Assembly (NCBI GenBank): GCA_039922495.1
Contig: JBDTEO010000024.1
Location: 1-64,000, forward strand
Reading direction: 5' to 3'
Origin: JALYYC01 sp039922495
GTDB lineage: Bacteria; Chloroflexota; Dormibacteria; CF-121
DNA length: 64,000 bases
This document shows positions 23,178 through 31,216 of the stretch, in pieces (the first letter of the stretch is position 1; each line of letters opens with the position of its first letter). The translations under genes and the position numbers were made by a program. The notes beneath the pieces were generated by a model. The model did not search any database, was not told where the DNA came from, and saw only the letters and a program-made list of their open reading frames with translations.

Positions 23178-24089
23178 TCAGCCGGTGCGGAAGTCGACCT
23201 GCGAGACGCCTCCGCTGACGTCGATCGTCAGCCGGTCCGTAGCGCCCGCATAGCCGGGACTCTGATGCTGGAGGTCGCCGATGGCGCCCGACCGGTTGCC
23301 GTTGATATCGAGCGACGAGACGCCGCCACTGACGGACACCCTCCACTCGCTGCCGGCTGGCGCCCGAAGGCTGAGCGACGTGGCTCCGCCGCTGACGTCG
23401 ACGACGAGTGGGCCCGTTGGCTTGGGCAGGCTGACGTCCACCCGGCTCGCCCCGCCGGAGATTTCGAGCCGGGAGAGGGGCAGGCTGGCGAGGTCGAGTG
23501 TCATCGCGGCCGCGCCACCGCTGATCTTGACGCTCCAGGGAATTCGATTCGTCAGGGTGACCGCGAGGTGGCGTTCCCGCGATCCGCCAAAAAGATGGAA
23601 GGGCGAGGGACCGCCGCCGCTGAGGTCCAGCGTCGCCGCACGACGGTTCAAGGTGACGTCGGGCGGTTGTTCGCCGCTCGGATAGTCGACCTGGGCCGTG
23701 AAGAGCTGATTGCCGAGCGCCGCGGCGTGCAGGTCGATCGTCGCGCCGCTGTACCTGAGGTCGAGCGTCGCTGCGGTCAGGCCCTGCAAGGGTTCGGACG
23801 ACTCCTGGTGCTGCATGCCCAGCTGGGCTGCTGGTGCGAGGAGGGCGTAGGCCACTGCGGCGACGATAATCAGCGCGGCCGCCGCGAGGCCCGCGACCCG
23901 CGCCTGGGGCCGCGACAGCGTGTGGTTGAGCACCAGCTGCAGGCCGAGGATCACCAGGATCAGCGGCCACAAATCCCCGAGCCGCTGCAAGGCATCGGGA
24001 GAGAGGACTCCGGTGTTGACGAGCAGGAAGATGATGCCGATCGCGATCAGGAGGACCGGGAAAACGAGGCCCCGGGTCCGGTGAGTCAT
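23178..24089 (-). CDS. LiaF-like membrane protein with DUF5668 and toast-rack-type repeats
   Basis: This 303-residue protein has three N-terminal transmembrane segments (PVLLIAIGIIFLLVNTGVLS; LWPLILVILGLQLVL; AALIIVAAVAYALL). The outer domain (110-303) is built of repeated DxSGG units: ATLDLSGGGPSPF, VKISGGAAAMTLDL, LEISGGASRVDVSL, VDVSGGATSLSLR, VSVSGGVSSLDI and IDVSGGVSQVDF. Such domains accompany PspC and LiaF proteins in cell-envelope stress systems. One base separates it from the PspC-like gene, so the two probably form a complex. Confidence 0.8.
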   Translation of the reverse strand: MTHRTRGLVFPVLLIAIGIIFLLVNTGVLSPDALQRLGDLWPLILVILGLQLVLNHTLSRPQARVAGLAAAALIIVAAVAYALLAPAAQLGMQHQESSEPLQGLTAATLDLRYSGATIDLHAAALGNQLFTAQVDYPSGEQPPDVTLNRRAATLDLSGGGPSPFHLFGGSRERHLAVTLTNRIPWSVKISGGAAAMTLDLASLPLSRLEISGGASRVDVSLPKPTGPLVVDVSGGATSLSLRAPAGSEWRVSVSGGVSSLDINGNRSGAIGDLQHQSPGYAGATDRLTIDVSGGVSQVDFRTG

Positions 24090-24090
24090 G

Positions 24091-24654
24091 TCAGCGTGGG
24101 CGGCGGAAGAGGACGAGCATGCCGAGGGCGATCAGGATGACCGGCCACAAGAGATCCCATCGAAAGCCACTCAGGTACCCGAGGTTCGCCAGCAGGAGAT
24201 AGGCACCGAGCGCGATCAGGATGATGCCAAACCACAGCCCGCCCGGGCGGCCGCGGTATCCCGGGCCACCCCAGCGTCCTCCCGAGGGGGTGGACGGTCC
24301 TGGGCTACTGGAGGGCGCCACCGGATCGGCGGGTGAGGCCGGCGGGGCGGGCCCCGGGTCCGCCTGGAAGGGTCGCCAGCCGCGCCGGAACTCGTGGCGC
24401 ATTTCGTCCGCCATCATCCGGAACCGGTCTCGCGGGGTCCGGGATGGGGCGCCGGGTTGACCGGCGGGCTCCATCAGAAACCAGAGCACCAGGTACAGGA
24501 TGATTCCGACGCCTGGCGGGGCCAGGGCGAGGATGACGAACACGACGCGGACCAGCGTCGGATCGAGGTGGAAATACTCGGCGATGCCGGAGCAGACCCC
24601 GGCGATGATGCGATCCGGACCGCGCCGCAGGACGCCCCCCACCGTGTCGCCCAT
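24091..24654 (-). CDS. PspC-domain membrane protein
   Basis: This 187-residue protein starts MGDTVGGVLRRGPDRIIAGV and continues into a PspC domain (about 8-70: CSGIAEYFHLDPTLVRVVFV, then a TM helix). A Pro/Ser-rich loop (95-130) is followed by two more TM helices (LWFGIILIALGAYLLLANLG and LLWPVILIALGMLVLF). PspC proteins sense envelope stress. ATG 24654 is chosen because PspC homology begins there; the longer frame upstream lacks it. It is the first gene of the PspC-LiaF-phosphatase unit. Confidence 0.85.
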   Translation of the reverse strand: MGDTVGGVLRRGPDRIIAGVCSGIAEYFHLDPTLVRVVFVILALAPPGVGIILYLVLWFLMEPAGQPGAPSRTPRDRFRMMADEMRHEFRRGWRPFQADPGPAPPASPADPVAPSSSPGPSTPSGGRWGGPGYRGRPGGLWFGIILIALGAYLLLANLGYLSGFRWDLLWPVILIALGMLVLFRRPR

Positions 24655-24696
24655 AGAGAGCAGATTAGCGCACGTTGTGCCCGGCGGTCGCGGGAC

Positions 24697-24723
24697 AAAA
24701 AAAGGCGCGCCTTGCGGCGCGCC
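24697..24723 (-). terminator. Intrinsic terminator of the small lmo0937-type gene
   Basis: On the minus strand GGCGCGCC-GCAA-GGCGCGCC is followed by TTTTTTT (24703-24697): a perfect 8-bp stem with a T tract. It terminates the 51-residue gene at 24747-24902 and isolates it from the PspC gene. Confidence 0.93.
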
Positions 24724-24746
24724 CTGTCGAGTAAAACCGGTCGGCG

Positions 24747-24902
24747 TTAGACGGCCCGGCGGCCCATCACAAGGTTGTAGATCACGCCGATCACAGCCAG
24801 GACGAGCAGCAAGAAGATCAAGCTGCCGCCGATGTGCAGCGCGAATCCGAGCAACCACAGGACGAAGAGGACGACGACGATTGTCCAGATCAAACTAACC
24901 AT
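24747..24902 (-). CDS. Small lmo0937-type membrane protein
   Basis: This 51-residue protein consists of two transmembrane helices (SLIWTIVVVLFVLWLLGFAL and GGSLIFLLLVLAVIGVIYNL) and a basic end, MGRRAV. The pattern IVVxLxxLWLLG...GGxxIxLLLVxAxI matches the short lmo0937/DUF5670 family of unknown role. GGAGG lies 6-7 nt before the ATG. It is followed by the intrinsic terminator at 24697-24723 and is a single-gene unit. Confidence 0.88.
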   Translation of the reverse strand: MVSLIWTIVVVLFVLWLLGFALHIGGSLIFLLLVLAVIGVIYNLVMGRRAV

Positions 24903-25018
24903 GGGTGACCTCCAGTTCCTATTAATCCGGCTATCTCAGTACATGATAGCGCTGTTGTTAGATTATATCAAACCGGAGGCGGGTGTCAATGGCCCGGACC
25001 CGGGCCCTTTGCGGCCCG

Positions 25019-25168
25019 TCAACAGCCGGGCTCGCCGGGGTGGCCGCAGCATCCGCCCCGGGCCACGGCCAACACGCGGTTCCGGAGCAGCAGGCGGAGT
25101 TTCTCGGCAAGGGGCCGAGGTTGGCGGAGGTTCTCGAGCATGTCGTGTGGGGAGCCGCGCTGCTTCAC
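25019..25168 (-). CDS. 49-residue peptide ending GGCCGHPGEPGC, coupled to ABC-2 exporter
   Basis: The frame opens at GTG 25168, which overlaps the permease stop (GTGA), and gives a basic 49-residue peptide: VKQRGSPHDMLENLRQ, then a helical LAEKLRLLLRNRVLAVA and the Cys-rich end RGGCCGHPGEPGC. Overlap, length and the tight Cys/Gly/Pro end argue for a real gene. I recall similar short proteins ending CCG-x2-GxPGC in other Gram-positive-type bacteria but cannot name a family. It may be a transporter partner, a metal-binding peptide or an exported peptide. Confidence 0.65.
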   Translation of the reverse strand: MKQRGSPHDMLENLRQPRPLAEKLRLLLRNRVLAVARGGCCGHPGEPGC

Positions 25169-25974
25169 GGGCTCAGGTCCCGCACCCGGAACACGACGGC
25201 CCCGCCCAGCGTGCCGGCGATCGCGACCCCCAGCAGGACGGCGATCGCCAGCCCATCGACCCGGCCGAGGTTGAGGGCGTCCTTTGGCGCGTAATAGTGG
25301 AACAGACTCAGCCGAGAAAGGCCCTTCAGCGCGTCCCAGGTCTGGGCGGCGAAGTTCACCAGGTAAAAGACCAGCGTGAGGCCCGCGGCTGCCAGCGCTG
25401 CGGGGCCGCGCTCCGAGGCCAGCGCCGAAAAGAGAAACCCGTAGCCGGCGATTGCCAGCGCAAACGCGAGCCCGATAGCCGCCACCGCGACGTAGGCTGA
25501 TCCCCCGATCGACAGATGCTGGCTGACGGCGCCCAGCCAGATTCCGATGACGGTCGCGAGCACGATTACCGCCAGGGCGATGATCAACGCCGCCACCTTA
25601 CTGAAGAAGAAGCCCAGCCGTCCCAGCGGGTAGGCGAGGATCAGCTCCAGCGTGCCCTCCTCCAGCTCCTTGGCCAGCGCGCCGCTGGTGAACGCGATGG
25701 CAAAGGCGGCGATGATGACGACCCAGATGAAGCTGAGGTACTCGGCGCCGACGAAGCCCCCGAAGCTGGTCAGGTCCGTCCCGCCGATGTTGAAGGCGCG
25801 CAGCAGCGCCTTGGGGACCACCGTGAGGTACTGGTTGAGGAAGCCCTTGTGCTGTTCGACGACGCGCTGAAAGAGGACCACGATGAGCGCGCTGTAAAAG
25901 GCGGCCCCAAAGGCGTAGGAGAAGATGGCCTGCGCCTGGAGCTTGAGAACCTTGAGGGTCAGAGTCCAGCTCAC
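25165..25974 (-). CDS. ABC-2 type transporter permease
   Basis: This 269-residue protein has six predicted transmembrane helices (for example IWVVIIAAFAIAFTSGALAK, VAALIIALAVIVLATVIGIW and LDGLAIAVLLGVAIAGTLGG-like end) with the ABC-2 hallmark ELEEGTLELILAYPLGRLGF between helices 2 and 3. It pairs with the ATPase gene, which it overlaps by 4 nt, to form an exporter of unknown substrate. The downstream 49-residue peptide gene is coupled to its stop codon. Confidence 0.88.
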   Translation of the reverse strand: MSWTLTLKVLKLQAQAIFSYAFGAAFYSALIVVLFQRVVEQHKGFLNQYLTVVPKALLRAFNIGGTDLTSFGGFVGAEYLSFIWVVIIAAFAIAFTSGALAKELEEGTLELILAYPLGRLGFFFSKVAALIIALAVIVLATVIGIWLGAVSQHLSIGGSAYVAVAAIGLAFALAIAGYGFLFSALASERGPAALAAAGLTLVFYLVNFAAQTWDALKGLSRLSLFHYYAPKDALNLGRVDGLAIAVLLGVAIAGTLGGAVVFRVRDLSP

Positions 25975-26888
25975 GCGGTCGCTCGCTGCTTTGACACCGG
26001 CGCCGGCTGATAGTAGTGAAGGAAGATCTCTTCGAGGCTTGGCTCACTGAAGGTCAGGTCCTGGATGTCGTATCGGGCCAGCAGCCGGATCAGGGGGTTG
26101 ACGTCGCCGCGCACTGAGATCCGGATCCGTCGGTCGCTGCGCTCCAGCAGCACGATGCCTCTTCCCTCGAAGGCGCCTGGGTCGATCGGCTGCTGGAAGG
26201 TCACCGTCATTTCGCGCACCCGATTGGCCTTGAGCGCCTCCACCTGCTCGACCGCCACCAGCCTGCCGTCTCGGATGATCGCGACCCGGTCGCAGATCCG
26301 CTCGACCTCGCTCAGGTTGTGCGAAGACAGAAAGATGGTCCGGCCGGCGCTCCGTTCCTCGCGGAGCAGCTGCAGGAAGACCACTTCCATCAGCGGATCC
26401 AGCCCCGCGCTTGGCTCGTCGAGGATCAGCAGCGGCGCGTCGTGCATCAGCGCCTGGACCAGGCCGACCTTCTGCCGGTTGCCTTTTGAGAGATGTTTGA
26501 TCGGCCGCCGGGTATCCAGTCCCAGCCGTTCGGCGACGCCTTCGATCCGTCCGCGGCGCACCCCGCCGTGCAGGCGCGCCATGAAGCGAAGGAATTCCAT
26601 CACGCCCAGTTGCTCGTAGAGGCGGAGGTCGCCCGGGATGAAGCCGACGTCCCGATGCACGCGACCGGGCCAGGACCAGCAGTCGCGGCCGAAGATCCGC
26701 GCGTCCCCGCTGGTCGGCCGGAGCAGGCCGATGAGCACCCGGATGGTGGTCGTCTTGCCGGCGCCGTTGGGACCGAGGAAGCCGAAAATCTCCCCACGCT
26801 CGACCGTGAGGTCGATGTCGCGAACCCCGCGGGTCGTTCCGTAGGTCTTCGTCAGGCGATCGAGCAAAATAGGGAGCGGCTGGGGCAC
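25971..26888 (-). CDS. ABC transporter ATP-binding protein
   Basis: This 305-residue ATPase of the ABC-2 exporter class has Walker A (FGFLGPNGAGKTTTIRVLIG), a signature LSKGNRQKVGLVQAL, Walker B LLILDEPSAGLDP and an H-loop FLSSHNLSEVERICD. A C-terminal domain (about 215-305) follows, as in drug, lantibiotic and Nos-type exporters. It is the first gene of the operon ATPase-permease-small peptide. Confidence 0.93.
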   Translation of the reverse strand: MPQPLPILLDRLTKTYGTTRGVRDIDLTVERGEIFGFLGPNGAGKTTTIRVLIGLLRPTSGDARIFGRDCWSWPGRVHRDVGFIPGDLRLYEQLGVMEFLRFMARLHGGVRRGRIEGVAERLGLDTRRPIKHLSKGNRQKVGLVQALMHDAPLLILDEPSAGLDPLMEVVFLQLLREERSAGRTIFLSSHNLSEVERICDRVAIIRDGRLVAVEQVEALKANRVREMTVTFQQPIDPGAFEGRGIVLLERSDRRIRISVRGDVNPLIRLLARYDIQDLTFSEPSLEEIFLHYYQPAPVSKQRATA

Positions 26889-26921
26889 GCCGCCGAAGCG
26901 TACCCTACAGCGATGGCGCCG

Positions 26922-28187
26922 TCAATTGCGCCGCCTACGCGCGACGACCCGTCCATGGTCCAGGTCCTTGACGATCTCCCCGGCCTTAACCACCAGGCGT
27001 ACCCGATTCGCATCGGCGAAGAGGCCGGGATCGGCCAGGGGATCGCCGTCGAGCAGGATCAGGTCAGCTCGTTTGCCTTGCTCGACCGTTCCCACCTCGT
27101 TGTCGATACGCATCAACGCGGCGTTGGTTCGGGTCGCCGCGATGATGGCGTTCATCGCGCCCATCACGCGTGCCTGGCAGGCGATTTCGCGGCCTTTCTC
27201 CCCCTGCATGTCAGCCAGCACATCGGAGCCGGATCCGATCCGCAGGCCCTTCTCGAAGGCGAGGCCGAGTGCGTCGTAGGCGCCGGTCAGGCCCTGCCGG
27301 ATCTTGCGGACCATGTCCGGCGTCCAGCCGCCCTCGGCCTCGCGGGCCGAGAGCAGTTCGTAGGTGATGATGGTGGGAACCAGGTAGGCATCGTCCGCGG
27401 CCAGCATGCGGTCGGCCGTCTCCTCATCGAGAAAGTTCGCATGCTCGATCGACCGGACGCCGGCCTGAAGACAATTCTGGATTGCACGGGGCCCGTACGC
27501 GTGCGCCAGCACGTAGGTCCCGACGCCGCGCGCGGCATCCACCGCCGCGGCCAGTTCGGCGACGGTGTACTGGACGTGGTCGAGTTCGTCCGAGGGTGAG
27601 GCCGCCCCGCCGCTGGCCATCACTTTGACCTGGTCGGCGCCGCGCCGCAGGACCTCGCGCGCCGCACGCCGCACCTCGTCGGCTCCGTCGGCGAGGATGG
27701 TCTCCGACGTCAGCCCCGCCACGGTCGGAAACGCAACCCGCGAGGTTCGCGCCCGATGGTCGCCGTGGCCGCCAGTCTGCGAGATAAAGGCGCCGCTGAC
27801 GAAGATGCGCGGCCCACGGATGAGGCCACGGCGGATGGCCTCCTTGAATCCCGCGTCGAGGCCGCCGGCGTCGCGCACGGTGGTGAAGCCGGCGTCCAGG
27901 GTCGCCTCGATTTCGTGCGCGATCCGCAATGCGATCACCGCCGGCGGCAGTGCCGCCTCGGCGGCTGGATCGAGGTCGTTGATAGCCAGGTGGACATGGG
28001 CGTCCAGCAGACCGGCCATCAAGGTTCGACCCTGGCAGTCGACCACCTGGGCGTCCGCCGGCCGGCTTGCCCCGTTGGTCGCCTCGATGCGGGCGATCTG
28101 ACCATCGTCGACCACGAGCCGGGTCTTCGGCCGAGGGTCGCGCCCGGTGCAATCGAGCAGGGTCGCGTCTTCGAAGACGAGCGTCAC
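26922..28187 (-). CDS. Metal-dependent amidohydrolase
   Basis: This 421-residue TIM-barrel amidohydrolase has a first metal motif AGLLDAHVHLAI, a central lysine in ADQVKVMASGGAASPSDE, His residues in YVLAHAYGPRAI and SIEHANFLDEE, and a last Asp in RIGSGSDVLADMQGEKGREI. The C-terminus has the usual RADLILLDGDPLADP. It is in the group of imidazolonepropionase-like and Xaa-Pro dipeptidase-like enzymes. The substrate is unknown, and neighbours give no clue. Confidence 0.88.
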   Translation of the reverse strand: MTLVFEDATLLDCTGRDPRPKTRLVVDDGQIARIEATNGASRPADAQVVDCQGRTLMAGLLDAHVHLAINDLDPAAEAALPPAVIALRIAHEIEATLDAGFTTVRDAGGLDAGFKEAIRRGLIRGPRIFVSGAFISQTGGHGDHRARTSRVAFPTVAGLTSETILADGADEVRRAAREVLRRGADQVKVMASGGAASPSDELDHVQYTVAELAAAVDAARGVGTYVLAHAYGPRAIQNCLQAGVRSIEHANFLDEETADRMLAADDAYLVPTIITYELLSAREAEGGWTPDMVRKIRQGLTGAYDALGLAFEKGLRIGSGSDVLADMQGEKGREIACQARVMGAMNAIIAATRTNAALMRIDNEVGTVEQGKRADLILLDGDPLADPGLFADANRVRLVVKAGEIVKDLDHGRVVARRRRN

Positions 28188-28212
28188 GCGAATTAGTCTA
28201 TCGGCGCGCCGG

Positions 28213-28995
28213 TCAAAGGCTGCTGTAGGTCAAAAACAAGTCTGTCCCGTAGGCGAGCAGGAATCCAAGCAGGAGTCCCCAGGCCATCAGGACGGGTGAG
28301 TTGAAGCGGCGCCCGATGTGAAACATCTCGTTGATGACATAGAGGAGGGCCCCGGCGGCCAGTGCCAGGAAGAGGACATAGACCGCCCGCGACGTAAAGA
28401 CGTAGCCGATCATGGTTCCGAGGAAGGTCGGCCCGCCGCCGATCAGCCCGGCCGTGATCAAAAATCCCCAGGACGGCGCCGTCGTGTCCCCGGCCAGCGG
28501 TGCCGCGATGCCAAACCCCTCGGTGATGTTGTGCAGGGCGAAGCCGAAGACGAGCACCAGGGCGAAGGCAAGGGCTCCGGTCGCCGCAGACTGCCCGATG
28601 GCCAGGCCCTCCGACAGGTTGTGGAGCCCGAGCCCGGTGGCGATCATCATCGCCAGCGTGCGCGGCGATGCTACCGGCGCGTTCTTGACCCGGCCGAAGA
28701 GCCGGGCGTTGACATAGACCAGGGCCAGCAACCCGATCGCCAGCCCAAGCCCGAAGATCGCGACCAGGACGATGAAGCTCCGATCGCCATGTCGTGCTGC
28801 CTCGAGCGAGGTCTCGACCGGGGCGGACGCGTGGCTCAGGATGTCCCACAGAAGGAAGATCAAGACGCCGGTCGCCACCGCGTTGAGGAAGCCCTGGAGG
28901 GCGCGGGAAATCCCGCGGAGCCGGCCCACGGGCAGTCCGATGAAGATGGTCAGCCCGGCAACCAGCCCGAGGACCACAACCGTTCCGTGGCTCAT
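28213..28995 (-). CDS. ZIP-family divalent metal transporter
   Basis: This 260-residue protein has about eight transmembrane helices. The ZIP metal-path motifs are intact: GLGLHNLSEGLAIGQSAATG in helix IV and FALHNITEGFGIAAPLAGD in helix V. It should import Zn, Mn or Fe across the cytoplasmic membrane. The divergent gene encodes a DtxR/MntR-type regulator, and the palindrome at 29026-29041 lies between the two, so metal-dependent repression is likely. Confidence 0.9.
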   Translation of the reverse strand: MSHGTVVVLGLVAGLTIFIGLPVGRLRGISRALQGFLNAVATGVLIFLLWDILSHASAPVETSLEAARHGDRSFIVLVAIFGLGLAIGLLALVYVNARLFGRVKNAPVASPRTLAMMIATGLGLHNLSEGLAIGQSAATGALAFALVLVFGFALHNITEGFGIAAPLAGDTTAPSWGFLITAGLIGGGPTFLGTMIGYVFTSRAVYVLFLALAAGALLYVINEMFHIGRRFNSPVLMAWGLLLGFLLAYGTDLFLTYSSL

Positions 28996-29025
28996 TTCGT
29001 AGAGTTAGTAGATGACAAGCTCACA

Positions 29026-29041
29026 GTTAGCTAACGCTAAC
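29026..29041. promoter_or_regulatory. Palindrome GTTAGC-TAAC-GCTAAC, candidate DtxR-type operator
   Basis: A perfect 6-bp inverted repeat with a 4-bp spacer directly precedes ATG 29042 of the metalloregulator and lies 31 bases from the start of the ZIP gene. Its TTAG...CTAA arms resemble the DtxR/IdeR consensus halves as I know them. Binding would block both divergent genes. Confidence 0.65.
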
Positions 29042-29707
29042 ATGAGGCCGCCGTCCGAAGTGGTTTCCCACTACCTGGAAGCGATCTATTACATCCGTGC
29101 CGAAGGCGAGATCGTGCGCAGCGCTCGCCTCGCGGACTGGCTCTCCGTCAGCCGGCCGACGGTGACCGTGGCCCTGCGCCGGATGATCCGCGATGGCATG
29201 GTTCGGTTGACGGCGTCAAAGGAGATTCAGCTGACCCGCCGTGGGCTGGTGGCGGCGGGAGCCATCGTCCGCCGTCATCGCATCATGGAGCGCTGGCTCA
29301 GCGACGGGCTGGGCCTTGATTGGGTCACCGCCGACCTCGAGGCAGAGCGGCTCGAACACGCCGTCTCGGAGGTGGTGGAGAAAAAGCTGTACGAGGCGCT
29401 CGGCCGGCCGACGACGTGCCCCCACGGCAACCCGATCCCCGGCCACTCGACGATGCGGACCGACGAGCGGCGCCTCTCGACGCTTAAGCCGGGTGAGGTG
29501 GCGACGGTGTCGCGGATTTCAGAGGTGGCGCAGCGCGAAGCCCCGCCGCTGCTGCAGTATCTTCACGACCGCGGCTTGCATCCGGGACGGCGGATCAAAG
29601 TCCTTTCTGTTGACGAGGTCGGCCGGACGATACAGCTTCGGGCGGCCCGCGTGCTGACGCTCAGCTACGAGACCGCCACGAAGCTCTCGGTCGTCAAGAC
29701 GCGCTAG
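29042..29707 (+). CDS. DtxR/MntR-family metal-dependent repressor
   Basis: This 221-residue protein has an N-terminal winged HTH (SEVVSHYLEAIYYIRAEGEI, LADWLSVSRPTVTVALRRMI), a dimerisation and metal domain (HRIMERWLSDGLGLDWVTAD, LEHAVSE, CPHGNPIPG) and a C-terminal FeoA/SH3-like domain (from about 150). Family homology begins at MRPPSEVVSHYLEAIY, so I prefer ATG 29042; an ATG at 29012 would put the operator inside the gene. No ribosome site precedes 29042, which suggests a leaderless mRNA. It probably controls the divergent ZIP transporter. Confidence 0.9.
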   Translation: MRPPSEVVSHYLEAIYYIRAEGEIVRSARLADWLSVSRPTVTVALRRMIRDGMVRLTASKEIQLTRRGLVAAGAIVRRHRIMERWLSDGLGLDWVTADLEAERLEHAVSEVVEKKLYEALGRPTTCPHGNPIPGHSTMRTDERRLSTLKPGEVATVSRISEVAQREAPPLLQYLHDRGLHPGRRIKVLSVDEVGRTIQLRAARVLTLSYETATKLSVVKTR

Positions 29708-29853
29708 GCGGTCGCGCGAACAGTGGTTGGCTCGGACATCTCGGGCAACTCCACACGCGTGGCCCTGGGTGCGACGCTGCTGTGCGGAAGCACGAGCCAG
29801 GCACCGAAGACAACGACGCTGCTGATGATTGCCATGATCGTCGTGGGGTCCAT
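29704..29853 (-). CDS. Small membrane protein downstream of amtB
   Basis: This 49-residue protein has one N-terminal transmembrane helix (TIMAIISSVVVFGAWLVL) and a polar tail (VELPEMSEPTTVRATA). Its ATG at 29853 has GGGAGG about 8 nt upstream, and it starts 2 nt after the ammonium transporter stop, so the two are co-transcribed. I recognise no family. It could be a small partner of the transporter. Its end overlaps the stop of the convergent regulator gene by 4 nt. Confidence 0.6.
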   Translation of the reverse strand: MDPTTIMAIISSVVVFGAWLVLPHSSVAPRATRVELPEMSEPTTVRATA

Positions 29854-29855
29854 CG

Positions 29856-31115
29856 TTAATTCCTCCCTGCTAACGATTCTTGTAAGGCGTACGCCGGTTC
29901 CCCGTGCTGCGAGAGATCGAGTCCGAGGACCTCTTCGTCCTCTTCGACGCGGAGGGGAACGAACAGGTTGATGACCTTCAGGATCACGAAGGTGCCGACA
30001 ATCGACCAAACCCAGGAGGCGCCGACGGCCAGCAGCTGGACGAGCACCTGCTTGGGATTGCCGTAGAAGAGGCCGTTGGCCGCACCCGAGTTGATCGCGA
30101 CGGTCGCGAACAGTCCGGTCGCGATGGCGCCCCAGGTGCCGCCGATTCCGTGGACGGCCCAGACGTCGAGGGCGTCGTCGACATGGATTCGCTCGCGCAA
30201 CTGGATCGCCAGGTAGCAGACGATGCCTGCGCCGAAGCCGATGACAATGGCGCCCATGACGTTGACGAAGCCGGAGGCCGGAGTGATCGCGACCAGGCCG
30301 GCGACCGCACCGGCGGCAGCCCCGAGCATGCTCGGCTGCCGCTTGTGCCACCAGGAGACGGTGAGCCAGGTGAGCGCGGCCATCGCGGCGGCGGTATTCG
30401 TGACCACGAATGCGCTGGTGGCCAGCGCGCCGGCGCTGAGCGCACTGCCGGCATTGAAGCCGAACCAGCCAAACCACAGGAGGCTGGCACCGAGGATGAC
30501 CATCGTGGCGTCATGCGGCTCGGATTTGGCTTTCCCGAACCCGAGCCGGCGGCCGAGGACGAGCGCCGCGACCAGGGCGGAAACGCCGGAGCTGATATGA
30601 ACGACGGTGCCACCGGCGAAGTCCAGCGCTCCCATATTGTGCAGCCACCCGCCCGCGCCCCAGACCCAGTGCGCGATCGGGTCGTAGACGAAGGTGGCCC
30701 AGAGCAGCGAGAAGATGACGAACGCCTTGAAACGCTTCCGCTCGGCAAAGGCGCCCGTGATCAGGGCAGGCGTGATGACGGCGAACATCATCTGGAAGAC
30801 CATGAAGGCCTGGTGGGGAATGGTCGGGGCGTAATCCGCGTTGGGGGTGAAGCCGACGTTGTTCAGCCCGACCCACTCGAGCCCCCCGATGATGTGGAAC
30901 TTGTCGGGCCCGAAGGCAAGGCTGTAACCAAAGAGGACCCACTGGATGCTAATGAGGCAAAGAATGAAGAAGCTGTGGCCGATCGTCGACAGCACATTTT
31001 TGCGACGCACCAGTCCGCCGTAGAAGAACCCCAGTGCTGGCGTCATCAACATCACGAGCGCGGCGGATGCGAGGACCCAGGCGGTATCGCCAGCATTGAT
31101 TTTCATGCCGGCCAT
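29856..31115 (-). CDS. amtB: Ammonium transporter (Amt/MEP family)
   Basis: This 419-residue protein has the eleven-helix Amt layout. Family motifs include LMTPALGFFYGGLVRRKNVL near the start, the family motif DFAGGTVVHISSGVSALVAA, the ammonium-pore His in TVVHISSG, VWAVHGIGGTWGAIATGLFA with the second pore His, and a cytoplasmic tail with EDEEVLGLDLSQHGEPAYAL, the conserved end that contacts PII proteins. It has no signal peptide (starts MAGMKINAGDTAWVLASAAL). No glnK gene adjoins it; a 49-residue membrane protein follows instead. Confidence 0.95.
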   Translation of the reverse strand: MAGMKINAGDTAWVLASAALVMLMTPALGFFYGGLVRRKNVLSTIGHSFFILCLISIQWVLFGYSLAFGPDKFHIIGGLEWVGLNNVGFTPNADYAPTIPHQAFMVFQMMFAVITPALITGAFAERKRFKAFVIFSLLWATFVYDPIAHWVWGAGGWLHNMGALDFAGGTVVHISSGVSALVAALVLGRRLGFGKAKSEPHDATMVILGASLLWFGWFGFNAGSALSAGALATSAFVVTNTAAAMAALTWLTVSWWHKRQPSMLGAAAGAVAGLVAITPASGFVNVMGAIVIGFGAGIVCYLAIQLRERIHVDDALDVWAVHGIGGTWGAIATGLFATVAINSGAANGLFYGNPKQVLVQLLAVGASWVWSIVGTFVILKVINLFVPLRVEEDEEVLGLDLSQHGEPAYALQESLAGRN

Positions 31116-31160
31116 TGTCCAGAGATTTCCGCACCCTGAAAATGGACGAGTGACACGGAA

Positions 31161-31189
31161 GTGTACGGCGCACTTCGTGCGCCGTACAC
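31161..31189. promoter_or_regulatory. 13-bp perfect hairpin between the MFS and amtB genes
   Basis: GTGTACGGCGCAC-TTC-GTGCGCCGTACAC is a perfect inverted repeat with a 3-base loop. Read on the minus strand it follows the MFS stop by 27 nt and precedes amtB by 45 nt. It could terminate MFS transcripts, but no T tract follows on that strand, so a regulatory dyad for amtB is also possible. Confidence 0.6.
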
Positions 31190-31216
31190 AAAAGGGCGGT
31201 TTCTAGCGGGCGGTCG

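Noticed and set aside
24988..25005. GGCCCGG/CCGGGCC hairpin after the 49-residue peptide gene as a terminator
   Set aside because: Short stem with no T run on the minus strand; I could not support it.
24983..25294. 103-codon plus-strand frame
   Set aside because: It overlaps the permease end and the coupled 49-residue peptide gene on the minus strand, which have better support.
29904..31139. 411-codon plus-strand frame opposite amtB
   Set aside because: Highly charged shadow composition opposite a clear membrane transporter.
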